Shown one piece after another: positions 1 to 10,828 of a stretch of DNA of 64,000 nucleotides. Where the stretch lies: assembly GCA_026545765.1 (NCBI GenBank), contig CM048840.1:57661574-57725573 (forward strand), read 5' to 3'. A model generated the notes under the pieces. That model did no database searches. It saw only the letters and a list, made by a program, of their open reading frames with translations, and was not told the origin of the DNA. This DNA is from Plantago major (lineage: Eukaryota > Streptophyta > Magnoliopsida > Lamiales > Plantaginaceae). A program made the position numbers and the translations under genes. How positions within the stretch are numbered: position 1 is the first letter of the stretch; every line of letters starts with the position of its first letter.

Positions 1-704
1 TTAAACGAATCCTGATTCTATATCGTCTGTGGTTACTTGCATCACTAGTACTGCAACCCATTAACCCGACCCCGTAAGGAAATTAGAAGAAATTAAATTT
101 GTTATTCCTGATTATTATTTTATGCCTTGTGCGGAAAGGGACCAATCATTGGGAAATCCACTCACTCAATGCATTCCCATGATTTTCCAACCCAATGATT
201 GGAAGGTTCTCGTAACCACCCTTGACCGTAAACTTGATTCTGACTGTTTGACTAGCACTGCGCAGGAGTATAGACCATAGGGATATGAATCATTCTCAAA
301 GGGGTGCTGTGAGCCGAAGAATGCAAGATCTCTCAGGGATACATCAATGGAAGGAGCCGAAGGAAGGCCATGGGTTTTCAACCCAAATGATGTGAACATG
401 TTGTTCGATGGAGATTCAATCAGTCATGTGTGATCTGATATGAGTGTGCTCGAAACAAGGACTGGATACATTCATTTGAGAGATCATATCCACGAGACTA
501 AGGATGACGATAACTTCTTCACCAAGCAAATCACTCACCAGCTACGAAGGAAGAAGAAGAGGGAGACACCAACAGGGATGCGGAAGAAGAAAGCTACTGG
601 AAGGTGGAGATGGGTGGGCGGACCCAACTTAGGCCACATGCAACCATCCTAAGGTCATCAACAACCAGGGGTGGATCTATAAGACCTAAAACAAGCGCTA
701 CTTG
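1..704 (+). other. Degraded Athila-group pol 3-prime end, coding not recognised
   Basis: No protein family can be recognised in these bases; the longest readable stretches are short and hydrophilic. The assignment rests on the right border, where GGGAGGCAACC at 704-714, preceded by AACAAGCGCT, is the sequence that in Athila-group elements commonly lies just downstream of the pol stop codon. By position this would therefore be the decayed end of pol of element A1, whose 3-prime UTR and LTR follow on the same strand. This is an inference from context. Confidence 0.35.
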
Positions 705-1713
705 GGAGGCAACCATAGGATACGTTTACTTTTACGCATTTACTTTCGCATTTTTACTTTTCGTCTTTTTCTCATTTTCCGTGACAAAATTATTTTTCGA
801 AAAAACTTTTCAAAATACTTTTCAAAATTTCTTATTTGTTATGTTTGCTTTTTAAAATATCCAAAAACCGAAAAGAATCTAAAAGCCGAATCACTGGATG
901 AGGAGGTCGGACAATTTCACCACGGTCCCTGCTGCCGCAGTGAGCCTCGCCCACCACTCTCCCCTATTAAAAACCAAAAATCGATTCTTCCCCTCCCCAT
1001 TTCATTTCTTCCCCAAAATTCTTCACTTGCTCTTTAATTTCATCATACCCATTGCATTGTTCACTTGCCCATCTATCATAAACATCAAGTAAGTGATTTC
1101 TACTCTTTGTTATCATCTCTACATCTTAATTTCAATATGCTTATCTTTCATCTCTTTGCTTGCACTCACTTCTTGGTTCTTTGGTGTTTAGCAATTATGT
1201 GCTTTAATTGATTGATTTGTTGATGTTTGAGATATGTGGATACATGCTTACTTCTAGTATTCACTTCTTTACTATGCTTGATGGAGATTTGACAACTCGC
1301 TGGAGGATTTGAAGGTTTTGTTCTTGCCTACTAAGTGTTTGATAAAATGTCTCAATAGAATAAATCCTCTATCGAATCCCTTTATCCCCCAATTATTTGC
1401 TTACATGGTAGTAACTTGTTTAAGTGTGCTTAGAAAACATGTTTGCTTTGTCATATGCTCATAGGATGGTAGTAACATGTTTTCTTTTCAACTTGATGCT
1501 TGACACAATTTGACAACTTGAGTTAAATTCCTAACTCTTGCATTTTTTTTTTGAAGTACTTATTGACCTTATTACAAGCTATAATTTTGCATGCACCTCG
1601 TGCCGCACACTAGGTTTGGGGGAGACTAAACCCCGTTAGATTTGCATGTAAGCCTTAGGATTGATTTAACTCCAAACATGCTATCTAACACATTCTTTTT
1701 TTGCCTAGGTACA
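705..1713 (+). other. Leader between pol and env-like ORF, with a candidate intron
   Basis: AT-rich non-coding sequence between the pol end marker and the env-like ORF. A good plant 5-prime splice site (CAA|GTAAGT, GT at 1089) and a pyrimidine-rich 3-prime splice site (TTTTTTTGCCTAG, AG at 1707-1708) lie in the right order, giving a candidate 620-bp intron ending 5 nt before the ATG at 1714. In Athila-type elements the 3-prime ORF is thought to be expressed from spliced RNA, which this arrangement would fit. No transcript evidence is available here. Confidence 0.4.
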
Positions 1714-2016
1714 ATGGGAAGCAACCGAGGAGGAAAGGATACGGGCGAACCAAGCACGAAGAGAGCAAAGAAAGGAAAGAAGGTGGCCTCGCGGAATCTC
1801 TCTAACAAGGCTCGGAGTTGGCTCTTGGTTAATAGTAACCGATGGGTGATTCCCGAGAGGAAAATAGAGATCGAATGGGGGATGAACCCGGCCCTTAATT
1901 GGATTCATGACGTTTTGAGCCTCTATGCTTGGGGAACTTTCACTACCATTCTCCGAGGATACCCACTGCAAGATTTTGGAGCTCGTGAGCAATGCACAGC
2001 TGGGAGACCAAGATAA
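1714..2016 (+). pseudogene. Truncated env-like / 'putative plant transposon protein' ORF of element A1
   Basis: A 100-codon ORF starting at the ATG just after the candidate splice acceptor. It opens with a basic, serine/lysine-rich stretch (TKRAKKGKKVA), as the env-like 3-prime ORFs of Athila elements do, followed by a short part resembling the start of the plant-transposon-protein domain (NRWVIPERKIEIEW, then a W-G-F pattern). Family members run to several hundred residues, so the domain is mostly deleted and the last ~20 residues are probably out-of-frame readthrough. The alternative upstream ATG at 1642 lies inside the candidate intron. Not functional. Confidence 0.5.
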
Positions 2017-2888
2017 TATGCAGAGGAGGAATTAAATGAAGAAGCACGGAAGCACAACACCAAGAGGGGAGTATCTTTTCTTTTTATCTTTGCTTTCCAA
2101 GTTTTCTACCTGCTCTTAGCTAGGTTTGGGGGAGGAATTTGATTTGTTTGCGACCTGCTGAACTATTCGGTCTGCAAAAACATTAAATACTCACACTTAG
2201 TAATTTGCATTTTTACGTTTGTGCTTAGTCCTATCTGCTACGTCTATGGTTTTTTGCTTGCTAAAAAATGTTTTGATCTGTGGGAGAGTACCGGGTATGA
2301 GTCATAACTAGGATGAGGGGTGGTAGATTTGTTTTCTTGCTCTGTTGCTTGCTGAATATATGCTCTAACTAAATGCGACCCATGCTACTTTGATAAGTGA
2401 GTCTGCTTGCTACTCTAATTGAAGGCCTGTGTGCATCCATGTGAACACTGCTACCCTTGAGTCATTATCTGTTAACAACATGAATATGATTACTGGTACT
2501 TGCCTTTCTGAATTCCTTTTTTATATACCTTTCATTAACCAGCTGAAAGCCTTTTTGAGCCTTGAAACTCCACCATATATCCTATACCTGCTTTACTTTA
2601 GCGGTGACAGCAACGTACCGTCGAGCATGAATGAAGGAATGAAGCATTGAGTTCCAAAGAATGGAGGAGAATCATGTTTTAATCATGATCGAGAACTGGT
2701 TTGGGGGAAAGGAGAGAAGAAAACCCTGATCCCAGTCCGAGAAATTAGTTTGGGGGAGTAGTGGAAGAAGATCATCATCGAAAGGTAACTCTAATGGCCC
2801 TATTTCTTATCCGGTGATAAAACCACTAACTCTTGCTCCAGAAAAAAATAGAAAAATGAAAGTAATGAAAAAAGTAAAGGTACAAAAG

Positions 2889-3060
2889 TCTCGGAGTGGA
2901 TCTATGGTCCTTGTGATCACCGTTTTCATGTTGGGTATGTTACAGATACTATCCACATACCGGCGTGACCTTAAAAAGCTACATGTCCATGAGGGTTGAT
3001 GGCATGTATACCAAACCAACACGCACAAAAGTGTAGAATTCGGTAAAACAGACACTACCG
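2889..3060 (+). other. Conserved 3-prime-UTR block, copy in A1
   Basis: One of seven copies in the window. It starts TCTCGGAGTGGATCTATGG, passes GATCACCGT and TGAGGGTTGATGGCA, and ends with ACGCACAAAAGTGT and a CAGACAC tail. The hairpin stem is CGCAC/GTGTa, with one weakened pair. Its function is unknown. Confidence 0.75.
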
Positions 3061-3671
3061 AAAAATATAGAGACTAAAAGAGCCCAATGATGGCCAACCA
3101 AAAAGCATACGAGTCAGTAAAACGACTGCAAAAAATAGTATGCCAAAAGAAAAAAAAGAAAAATAAGCAAGTAGTCTATGTGTGAAGCAACCAGTGGGGT
3201 AGTTACGATGATAGAAGAGAAGCTGAAGATTTATCGTTACGAGAAGACGGTTATTGTATGAGCTCTGTCCGAAAGGATAAGACCCCCTGAAATACCCTTT
3301 ACTTTACCTTCTCATCTTTTACTGATACTTGGCCTTTGCCCTCTCTATATTATCCTACTTGATTTACTTACCTAGCCAACCTAAGAACTACTATGATTAG
3401 TGCGAGGTAATGATTTTGGGAGCAGGATTGTATAACATTACCGCGAGGTAATGATTTTGAAGTACACCTATAAGGAGATTGGGTTACACCTGTAACCGCT
3501 GGCTGTAGTGAGTAATGCTTACTTATTACTTGTTTGCTGTGGAGTCACAATGTTGGAGTTGAAGCTAAAGCAAGTTGGTAGAGTTAAGGATCTTAGAAAC
3601 TACCTGCTTGTCTATGTGTTGGTTTATTCTTGCTGCTCATTTCAGAGTCACTTCTAATTATTGTTTTTGCC

Positions 3672-3710
3672 TTGCTCAAGGATGAGCAAGAAAAGAAACT
3701 AGCTTTGGGA
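3672..3710 (+). promoter_or_regulatory. Pre-LTR hairpin and polypurine tract, A1
   Basis: TTGCTCAAGGATGAGCAA (3672-3689) folds as a 6-bp stem (TTGCTC/GAGCAA) with a 6-nt loop. It is followed after 21 nt by the LTR. The interval holds the purine-rich AAAAGAAACTAGCTTTGGGA stretch that should act as the plus-strand primer. Confidence 0.6.
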
Positions 3711-4965
3711 TGCTATGTGACAATGAAATGCGCGATATGACATACTTTTAGACCCTTGTTTTGGGCCCTAGATGTAATATTTATGTTTTTTAATGGTCAT
3801 TTACCAACTTTGCGTGTTTTATGCAGGTCATGATCGCGGTTTTGAGGATTTGCACGATTTCAGATGCCAAAACGGCATAATTATGCTAAATCGAGAGAAT
3901 GGAGCAAATACGCCAGATCAACCATTGCACGGAGTTTGAGGAGTCAAAACATGTCATGCGACCAACCGATGTGAAGATAATTAAAGGCGGAACAACTTTG
4001 TAGAAGACCACTTTTCGAAGAAACGGAGTTACGAAGCTCGAAATTGAAGAACGAATATTTGCGCATGTCGAGGAATTGAAGATGCCGTCCCTAAGGGACT
4101 GCCGAGAGGGTGATCATGCCTCTAGCGCCACAATCACGCGGGTCTTTCTCTGCCGTTTTTCCTGGGCTGTCAGTCTGAGGCCCGCCTTCCTAAACCTTCC
4201 TTATTGAAGAATGGCGGTTTGGAGGTCTAATTTAACCTATAAATATGATATCAGGGGTCTCAGATTTCACACAGCACATAAAGCAACTCTCCTAGAGAGA
4301 GAAATAGTCAGCTCTCCTCGGGAGAGAACTAGTCCTCGGGGAAGTGAAACCCCAACCTGCTGGCCGTCAGGCACCTAGAGGAAGAAGAAGACATCAGGAG
4401 CATCAACACGGAGAAGGCAGCAAGACCATCAGACTAAGCTTTTCATCCTTTCTCTTGAGATTTTTGTTCTTAGAATATTATGAGTAGCTAATTTCCTTTT
4501 GTAAAGCCGAACCGCCGTAACTCTGCTTTTGCTACTTCTTGACATACCGGGAGATGTTAATGGAATAGTTAGTGGACATAAATCATAGTTATACAACACT
4601 ATACATCCTTCGTGGTGTGATGTTTCTACTGACGTGACAGGAGTAGTTTCATTGATCTGAGTAGGGGTACTCGTGCCTACTGCGCCTTAGCACTATAGTA
4701 TTATACCCTGCTAACGTTAGTAATCGCGAGGAATCTAGCTAGGAAGTTGGGAGTAGCATAGTCGTGAGAGGTTGGGGAACCTTTACGCCTGTATATTACT
4801 GATTTACAACAAAGTTATTTAGGGTTTACTGCAATTGATTATTCTGAGATTAGAACTGTTTACTTTTCTGCAATTTAATTACATCGTTATTTGCTTGATC
4901 CTATTCTAAGTGTCCGTGGAGAACGACATCTCGAGTCAACTTTCCGCTATAAACTTTGGATTTGA
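3711..4965 (+). mobile_element. 3-prime LTR of A1 (Athila-like, family A), truncated
   Basis: The start is set by TG after the polypurine tract. The LTR can be followed alongside the complete family-A LTR at 16600-18085 as far as 'ccgctataaact' near 4960, after which the copies diverge, so the last ~120 bp are missing. It contains a TATA box at 4238, an inverted repeat CTCTCCTCGGGAGAG near 4313, and TGAGTAGCTA at 4481. The right edge is a rearrangement junction with element C, not a natural terminus. Confidence 0.7.
4238..4245 (+). promoter_or_regulatory. LTR TATA box, A1
   Basis: TATAAATA about 530 bp into the LTR, followed by TCAGGGGTCTCAGA. The same order (TATAAATA, then CTCAGGGATCTCAGA) is seen in the family-A LTR at 17140. 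Confidence 0.6.
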
Positions 4966-5331
4966 GGACTTCCTTGTTAGCTTAGTTTGATTATCTGAAG
5001 AATGATGTGTTTTGGTGGTGGAGCATCGATATTTGTGTTAGCACATTCTACTTATGCTTTCTACTTAAGTTAGTATCGATGCTAAGTTGAACTTGCCATC
5101 GTTTTGGTTGGGAAAGTCACTTGTAGTAACATTGTATGCACTATGGTTTGCACGATTATGCGATAGGATAAGGCATTGTTGTTACTACTTGCAAGACTTG
5201 GTTTGGGGATGAACATGTTGTAGTTACACTTGAATGCACTATGGCATACACTTTAATATGAGTTAGGATTAGGCATTCGTGTTACTACATGATGAGATGG
5301 GTGTAGTGTTGACATTGTTTATTCAGGTACC
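4966..5331 (+). other. Element C leader upstream of the env-like ORF
   Basis: Non-coding. It contains imperfect direct repeats around 'cttgtagtaacattgtatgcac' and 'gttacacttgaatgcac' (5112-5255), and ends in a 3-prime splice-site-like TTGTTTATTCAG (AG at 5325-5326), 5 nt before the ATG. This mirrors the acceptor before the A1 ORF at 1708, although the two leaders are otherwise different. Confidence 0.4.
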
Positions 5332-6797
5332 ATGGCACCCAAGAGAAAGAATGTGTCCAACAAGAGACAGAAGACAGGAGAAGGAAGCTCCCGTGCTAAG
5401 GTTGCAACTCCATCTTTAAGCCGGATGCTTATGGTTTCAAGTTGCGCAGAGAAGCAGACAATTTTAGAATTAAGAACTTCAGCAAACCAAGAAGCATTAT
5501 AGCGGAGCGAGGGATGAGCATCTACGTAAATGATACCCTTGTCACGGAGGCTATTTACAATAGCATGAGGAGGCTAAGATAGCAAAAGCTAATCGGGCTG
5601 AGGAGAGAGTATGACGTGTCCTTGGTCAGAGAGTTCTACATTAACTTCTCTGACTGAAGCGATGACGGATTCGTCCCTATTCGGGGGAAGATGGTGGAGT
5701 TCACTTCAGATTCTATCAACCGATTTCTCCAAACACGGACGGAGTACAATCCTCACCAGTACAATGGAATCTTCGACCTGGAAGCAACTCGCAATGACTT
5801 GTGGGAAGAGGAAACATTGGAAGTTGTTAGCCACACAAACCTCAATGCACAACGAAGGATTCGAATGTTGGGCCATGGGTTTCTTAACCGACTCGCAAGG
5901 GTTAGGGAACATTGGGTTCAGTATAAGTTGATTCCGAACTCCACCTTCCCTAAGATGTTTGCACCTACTGGCCGATTGATAGCGGCATTGATCAGGAACA
6001 AGTTTGTCAACGTAGGAGACATCATCTTGGCAGAGACATTTGCACACCGACATATCCCTAAGACGTTCGGTTTTCTGTGTTTGATCACCGAGATGTGTGA
6101 GGCCTCTGGAGTGCCAAACATCGACAAGAGTGGTCAGCAAAAGGGTTGCTTGTACTGAAAGGATGTACGTTCTGTTGAGGCAACCGCGGAAAACTTCGTT
6201 GCTCAACGACAAAATCAGGTGAACAAAGGCTCGGAGGAGGAGGAGGAGGATAGCGACTTCGATCCTGAGGATGACACAGGGTACGAAGAGATTTCTGTAG
6301 AGGAGACTGAGGACGAGAATGAAGATCCACCACAGTCCCAAGAAGAAGAAGATCTAACTGCAGATTTTTAGTGGTTGAGTACTCGATTACAGGAGTGGAT
6401 GGAGCTCCAGTTTGAGCATATTGAGAGGAGGCAAAGCACGCTAGCCTCCGATTACTCGGAGTTACGGAGATTCTACAAAGGACTTACCTCAGACTTTAGG
6501 GGCATACATGGCGTATCACAGTTATTTCGTGAGCATTTGGATCAGTGGGACTCGTGTTCTTCAAGTCTCTCACAGCACATGTCTTTGTCGAACACAAAGG
6601 CGACTGAGCGCCTAGCGCGAATGGAGCAGATGCGCAAAGCTCAGATGGATGATTGGCAGCAGCGTTTTGGAGGAGTATCTTCTTCCGGCCCCATGGTCCG
6701 CCCTCTTTCCATTGATCATGCCGACCGACGCATACTACGGCAAGAATTTCACAACATTGTCCTTTTATATATTCTATATGCTAGGTCTAGCCATTGA
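5332..6797 (+). pseudogene. Env-like 3-prime ORF ('putative plant transposon protein') of element C
   Basis: About 480 codons that read through once one early frameshift and four in-frame stops (5580, 5655, 6156, 6369) are ignored. Order: a basic N-terminus from the ATG at 5332 (MAPKRKNVSNKRQK); after the shift, the plant-transposon-protein domain typical of Athila elements (LVREFYINF, RGKMVEFTSDSINRFL, a tract ending in AALIRNKFVNVGDII); an acidic linker rich in E and D (about 6230-6350); then a coiled-coil-like C-terminus (6375-6700). The role of this protein in Athila-type elements is unresolved; it was once called env-like by position only. I see no clear membrane segment. The ORF sits between a splice-acceptor-like site and the 3-prime UTR of the same element. 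Confidence 0.7.
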
Positions 6798-7425
6798 ATA
6801 CGCTTAGGAGGGAAGTTGTATGTTTCTTTGGATTAAATGCCTCGATATGAACTCGTACGCTGCTTTGTATATATGTGTTTCTTTGTTTTTTCTATTTTTT
6901 AGTTTAGTGGTGTTGAGTGGTATGTTAGCCACTCTTGTGATTATGTGGGGTGGTATGTTAGCCACTTTTGCTTAGTCGTGTGTGAGTCATCTTTTGGCCT
7001 AATTTTTTGGCCTATTGTCAAGTTTGAGTTCTTTTGACATGTCGATTATCTATTGCTTTAGATAACCCTTTTACTGATGTAAATAGAAAGTCTTCCTATT
7101 CTAGCAGTCAAAAAGCCGGTGAGAAGACTTATTGAGCCGATGAAAAAATATTGTACCGGCAAATGTGTGATTCTAGTAGGATGAGCAAGGAAAATCCTTG
7201 TGCCACTTCATATACATGTGCACTCTTTTTAAAACGAGTATGACAAATGACATTTTGACTTGGTATCTCGAATCCCAAACCTGTTCCAAGGAATTGGTTT
7301 GGGGAGAAGGGTACTTGTTACTTCATACTCAGGCTCACTCCACTCTATATTTTGAGCATTTGGTCGACTTTGAAATTTTCTTTGTATTGCTTGTTGTCGT
7401 TCTATAAAAAGAAAAAATAAAAAAA

Positions 7426-7676
7426 TCTTGAGGTGTTTTCCTGTGATCCTTGTGATCGCTTGAGATCGTGTTGAGCATTTCCAAATACTACCTATAAACC
7501 AACGCTAATGATTAGCGATGTCAGTGAGGGTTGATGGTTATGTTCTCAAATTGCATGCCAAATACTACCTATAAACCAGCGTGTGGGCGGTTCTCGTATT
7601 TTGTGAAGGTTGATGGGGTATACTCCAAATAGACAAGCACAAAAGTGCGGATCTTGAGCAACATATTGGGACACTT
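7426..7676 (+). other. Conserved 3-prime-UTR block, copy in C, with internal duplication
   Basis: This copy is longer than the others (~250 bp against ~165). The central part, CAAATACTACCTATAAACCA followed by GAGGGTTGATGG or GAAGGTTGATGG, occurs twice in tandem (from 7484 and from 7560). It ends in GCACAAAAGTGCGGA. Confidence 0.7.
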
Positions 7677-8212
7677 GCAAAATTGAGATAAAAAATTAAA
7701 AAATATGAAGATCTATGCAAAAAGAGCAAAGAACAAGAAAAAAACAAGAGAAATAATACGTGCAAAAGGACAAAGCACGAGAACCACATCTATTTTTATT
7801 CCTTGTATTGATTTTGACCCCTTTTCACCAAAAAGTCCTTTCTAATTCGTTTGAATTGAGTGCAAAAGCATGTAATATTAGTGGCAGCTTTGTGACATTT
7901 GTTGTCACCTACCTAAGTTATGTCTTGAGCGAATACAATTATTTACTGGAAACTTCCAGAAGAGAGACTTGAGTTGCACTTATATTATCCTATTGAGAGG
8001 GACTGCTAGGGTAAGTCGAAGTTTTATTTACTTGTGAAACGGAAGATTGTGATCTTTGCTAAGCTACTTGCCTGTGTTAGAGGGGATATAAGTTTACATC
8101 AGTTTTAGGCTTGACTCTTGCAATAGTTATTTCGCTAGCTTGTCGATTGAACTCTTTTGTGTTGTGTTGTGTCTTTGTGTTTTTTCTTTTGTAGGACGTT
8201 TTAGAGTCTAGT

Positions 8213-8249
8213 TTGCTCGAGGACGAGCAAAGGTTCGATTTGGGGTGTT
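8213..8249 (+). promoter_or_regulatory. Pre-LTR hairpin and polypurine tract, C
   Basis: TTGCTCGAGGACGAGCAA (8213-8230) with a perfect 6-bp stem, then AAGGTTCGATTTGGGGTGTT, then the LTR 19 nt after the hairpin. Confidence 0.65.
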
Positions 8250-8663
8250 TGATGAGTCGATATTTTAACGACTCATTTAGTCTTTTTTAGCCGTAATTTG
8301 TTATGTCTTCTAGCCCTTTTTAGAGTATGTTAGTTCATTTTCACGTTTGGGTATTTTGTGTGTTTTTGTACTTTTTAACGTGTTTTTAGGTAAAATGCAA
8401 GAAGATGGAGGATCAATGTGCAAAATTAAAGCTTCTCCATGCTTCTAGAAGCACACAAGGCCATGTAGTGGGCCATTAATCCAAAGTGGTGACATTGAGG
8501 TTGAGAAAAGGGAGTGAAAATAGGAAGAAGTGGGAAAAACGGGAGGTTCCCGGGATGGGTACCTCACCGCGGTGAGCTCCATCAAAGTAGAAGCTCACCG
8601 CGGTCCAGAATGCTTGACAAGACTACGAGCTGACTCGCAGAAGGGAGACTGCGGCGAGCCAGA

Positions 8664-9848
8664 TGATGCGCTCAAACTTAATACTTGTAAAATAACACAA
8701 GTAGTAAAGTGGTTGTCGTAGTACAACAAGGCTTAAACCATGTGGTCGTTTCTCGAGGAATTGATTGCTAGTTCTCGTGTAGGCTCAAGGTGTGAGTTGT
8801 AAACAGATAGTGTGGGTAAGGTTGATACTTCAAAACCCTACAACAAATTACAATTACAAGACAAGCTAATACCTAGATCATGCAATTTCTACAATTAAAC
8901 GAAGCAAGCGGATCTTTTAAAAGTGCTAACGCGATATAGCTAATGGTACACTGCCCGCGAATGCAACAACTCTGCTATTGCAAATCGAACAGATATAGAT
9001 TATAAGTACGCATGAGTTATGGCAAAAAGCTTGTCACTAGCTATGCCAACATCCGGATATATACTAATTAGAGGTAAAGACTGATGCAAGTTCACAACGA
9101 TACAAGCATGCGTTCAATGATGAGATAACAATATGTCACAATACAAGTTATTAAAAGCAACCGCCTAACTCGTACTATTGAATACCTGGGCGCCTAATGG
9201 TCTCCGCGATCGTCAGAAAGATCAATAATGCTTCTTTGAATTAAAAGAGAGATTGAAATCTCTAAGTGTTTACAATACTTGGAATTGAAAATATGAAAGT
9301 AGACATAAGTGAAGATATGTCCTAATGACTGATACAAGTGGTCTATTTATAAGACCAAGGAAGAAGAAATTCGAAATCATGGGAAAACCGCTTAAAAACG
9401 GGTTGAATCAAAACAGGTGTCACCGCGGTGAGGTACTTTGGGGAATCCTCCTCACCACGGTCTGGCCTTTCTGTCCGCCATTCTGTTAGTCTGGACCGCG
9501 GTGAGCCCGTTTGGATGTTAGGCTCACCACGGTGAGCTTTATGTCCGGGAACTCCTCCATTTTTCCCATTTTCTCAACTTTTCTCACCCTTTTCCCACCT
9601 CCATGTCACCTCTCTTGGAATAGTGGCCCACTATCTTGGCCTTGTGGTGCTTCTTGAAGGTTTTGAAGTCTTCTTTGCACTTTGATCCTCCATTTCCTTG
9701 CAAATGACACTAAAGTACCTAAAAAAGCACAAAAACACACAAAAAAACCCAAACATGACACGGAACAAAAATACTAAAATAAAGGCTAAAAGAGACAACA
9801 AAACACGGAAAAAGGCACTAAATGAGTCGTTAAAATATCGACTTATCA
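8664..9848 (-). mobile_element. Solo LTR, family C, antisense, inside LTR C
   Basis: 1185 bp from TGATGCGCTC to CGACTTATCA in window orientation. In its own orientation it starts TGATAAGTCG and ends GAGCGCATCA. It is flanked by a perfect 5-bp target duplication, CCAGA (8659-8663 and 9849-9853), so it is a true insertion that later lost its internal region by LTR-LTR recombination. It holds four CACCGCGGTG-like palindromes (9421-9540) and a TATTTATA box. It belongs to the same family as its host LTR but is older or more diverged at some positions. Confidence 0.9.
9344..9351 (-). promoter_or_regulatory. LTR TATA box in the solo LTR
   Basis: TATAAATA on the minus strand, within a TGGTC...GACCA context shared with the C LTR (GGTCCTATAAATAGGCCAC). 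It lies about 500 bp into the LTR and about 70-190 bp downstream of the palindrome cluster. Confidence 0.6.
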
Positions 9849-9955
9849 CCAGACACCCAAAGGGAGTTCGCCATGTGAGGGTCAGTATGACCAGCTCAAA
9901 GGTACGATTTCTAGCAGTTTTTTCCCTAGCTTTCAATTTTTTACTTCCTTGGTCC

Positions 9956-9963
9956 TATAAATA
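9956..9963 (+). promoter_or_regulatory. LTR TATA box, element C
   Basis: TATAAATA inside an inverted GGTCC...GGCCA context. It is the same core promoter as in the nested solo LTR. Confidence 0.6.
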
Positions 9964-10828
9964 GGCCACTTGTATCCAGTATTTTTCATATCTTCATACC
10001 TTCTAGCTTATATTTCATTCAATTCAAGCATTTTATAAACTCTAGAGATTCGATCTCTCTTTAAATTGAAGTATATTTCCTTCGATTTATCCGTGTCCTA
10101 GACGTATCCAGGTATCAATCGTACAATTACTATTTACTTTGTACGTGACACGTTTTTACCTTCGATTCCAGAATGCATGTTGTATCGGTGTGAACTTGTT
10201 AGTGCCTTAATCATTAATTATGCTATATCTGTATGATTGCATAGCTCGTGACAGACTTTTTGTAGTGATTACCTACTTGTAGTCCTTATTTGGTTGAACT
10301 TTTGATAGCAAGGTGATGAACTGCAACTGGTGTCTCCTTAATTGGTCGCTCTCATATCAGCAGACTTCTTGAAAGGATTTATTTTTATTGTTTGTAGAAT
10401 TGCATGATTTAGGTATTACCTTTTCTTTCGATTGTTAGATTTTATTCTAGGGTTGAAGTATCACTATCCAACTATATATTTACAACCAACACAAGCGAGT
10501 GTATTCTATTTGAACTGGCTTAATCAATTCCTCGACAGAACGATCCTGTGGTTAAGAGCATTGTCTATAACAATTGATTTTTCTACTTGGGTTAATATAA
10601 GTAGTAATTTCGAGCATCTATATATAAAGAAGTAGCAAAAGTAGAGTTACGCATACGTTCGCCTTACAAAATAAAGTTTGCTATTCATAGTAATCTAAGA
10701 ACAGAAATCGAAATCTAGAGAAGAAAGGAAGAAGAAGCTTAGTCTTTGATGTCTTCGTGATGCTGCTTCTAGGGTTTCCTCTTTCTGGGTGCCTGACGGC
10801 CAGCGGTTTTGTGGTTTCATTCCCCGAG

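Larger units (their letters stand above)
2017..3710 (+). other. 3-prime UTR of element A1
   Basis: Non-coding sequence with three purine-rich 'tttggggga' stretches (near 2125, 2700 and 2748), the conserved block at 2889-3060, and the hairpin plus polypurine tract directly before the LTR. An antisense copy of the same region lies at 14944-16599 and can be followed almost end to end, which supports calling it a repeat unit of family A. No ORF here is believable. Confidence 0.7.
6798..8249 (+). other. 3-prime UTR of element C
   Basis: Non-coding. Ordered landmarks shared with elements D, E and F are the GCCGATG...GTACCGGC box (7136-7160), a lone tttgggga stretch (7298), the conserved block (7426-7676), GTGACATTTGTTGTCAC (7890-7906), and the pre-LTR hairpin (8213). 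No convincing ORF is present. Confidence 0.65.
8250..10620 (+). mobile_element. 3-prime LTR of element C (Athila group, family C), split by a solo LTR
   Basis: The LTR starts TGATGAGTCG and resumes at 9854 after the nested insertion. It ends around GAGCATCTA, by alignment with the GAGCGCATCA end of the nested copy. Removing the insertion and one target duplication leaves about 1181 bp, matching the 1185-bp nested relative. Palindromes CTCACCGCGGTGAG (8563-8576) and CTCACCGCGGTCC (8594-8606) lie before the break, and TATAAATA at 9956 after it. The right end abuts a truncated antisense family-A LTR. Confidence 0.8.

Noticed and set aside
702..1037. 111-codon F/K-rich ORF
   Set aside because: AT-rich non-coding leader of A1; composition follows base bias and no relative is recognised.
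5706..6341. 211-codon minus-strand ORF
   Set aside because: It is the shadow of the env-like pseudogene on the other strand and has no motif of its own.
8400..9700. Organelle-derived insert or tRNA/rRNA genes anywhere in the window
   Set aside because: I saw no tRNA cloverleaf, rRNA core or organelle gene; the only tRNA-like matches are retroelement primer sites.
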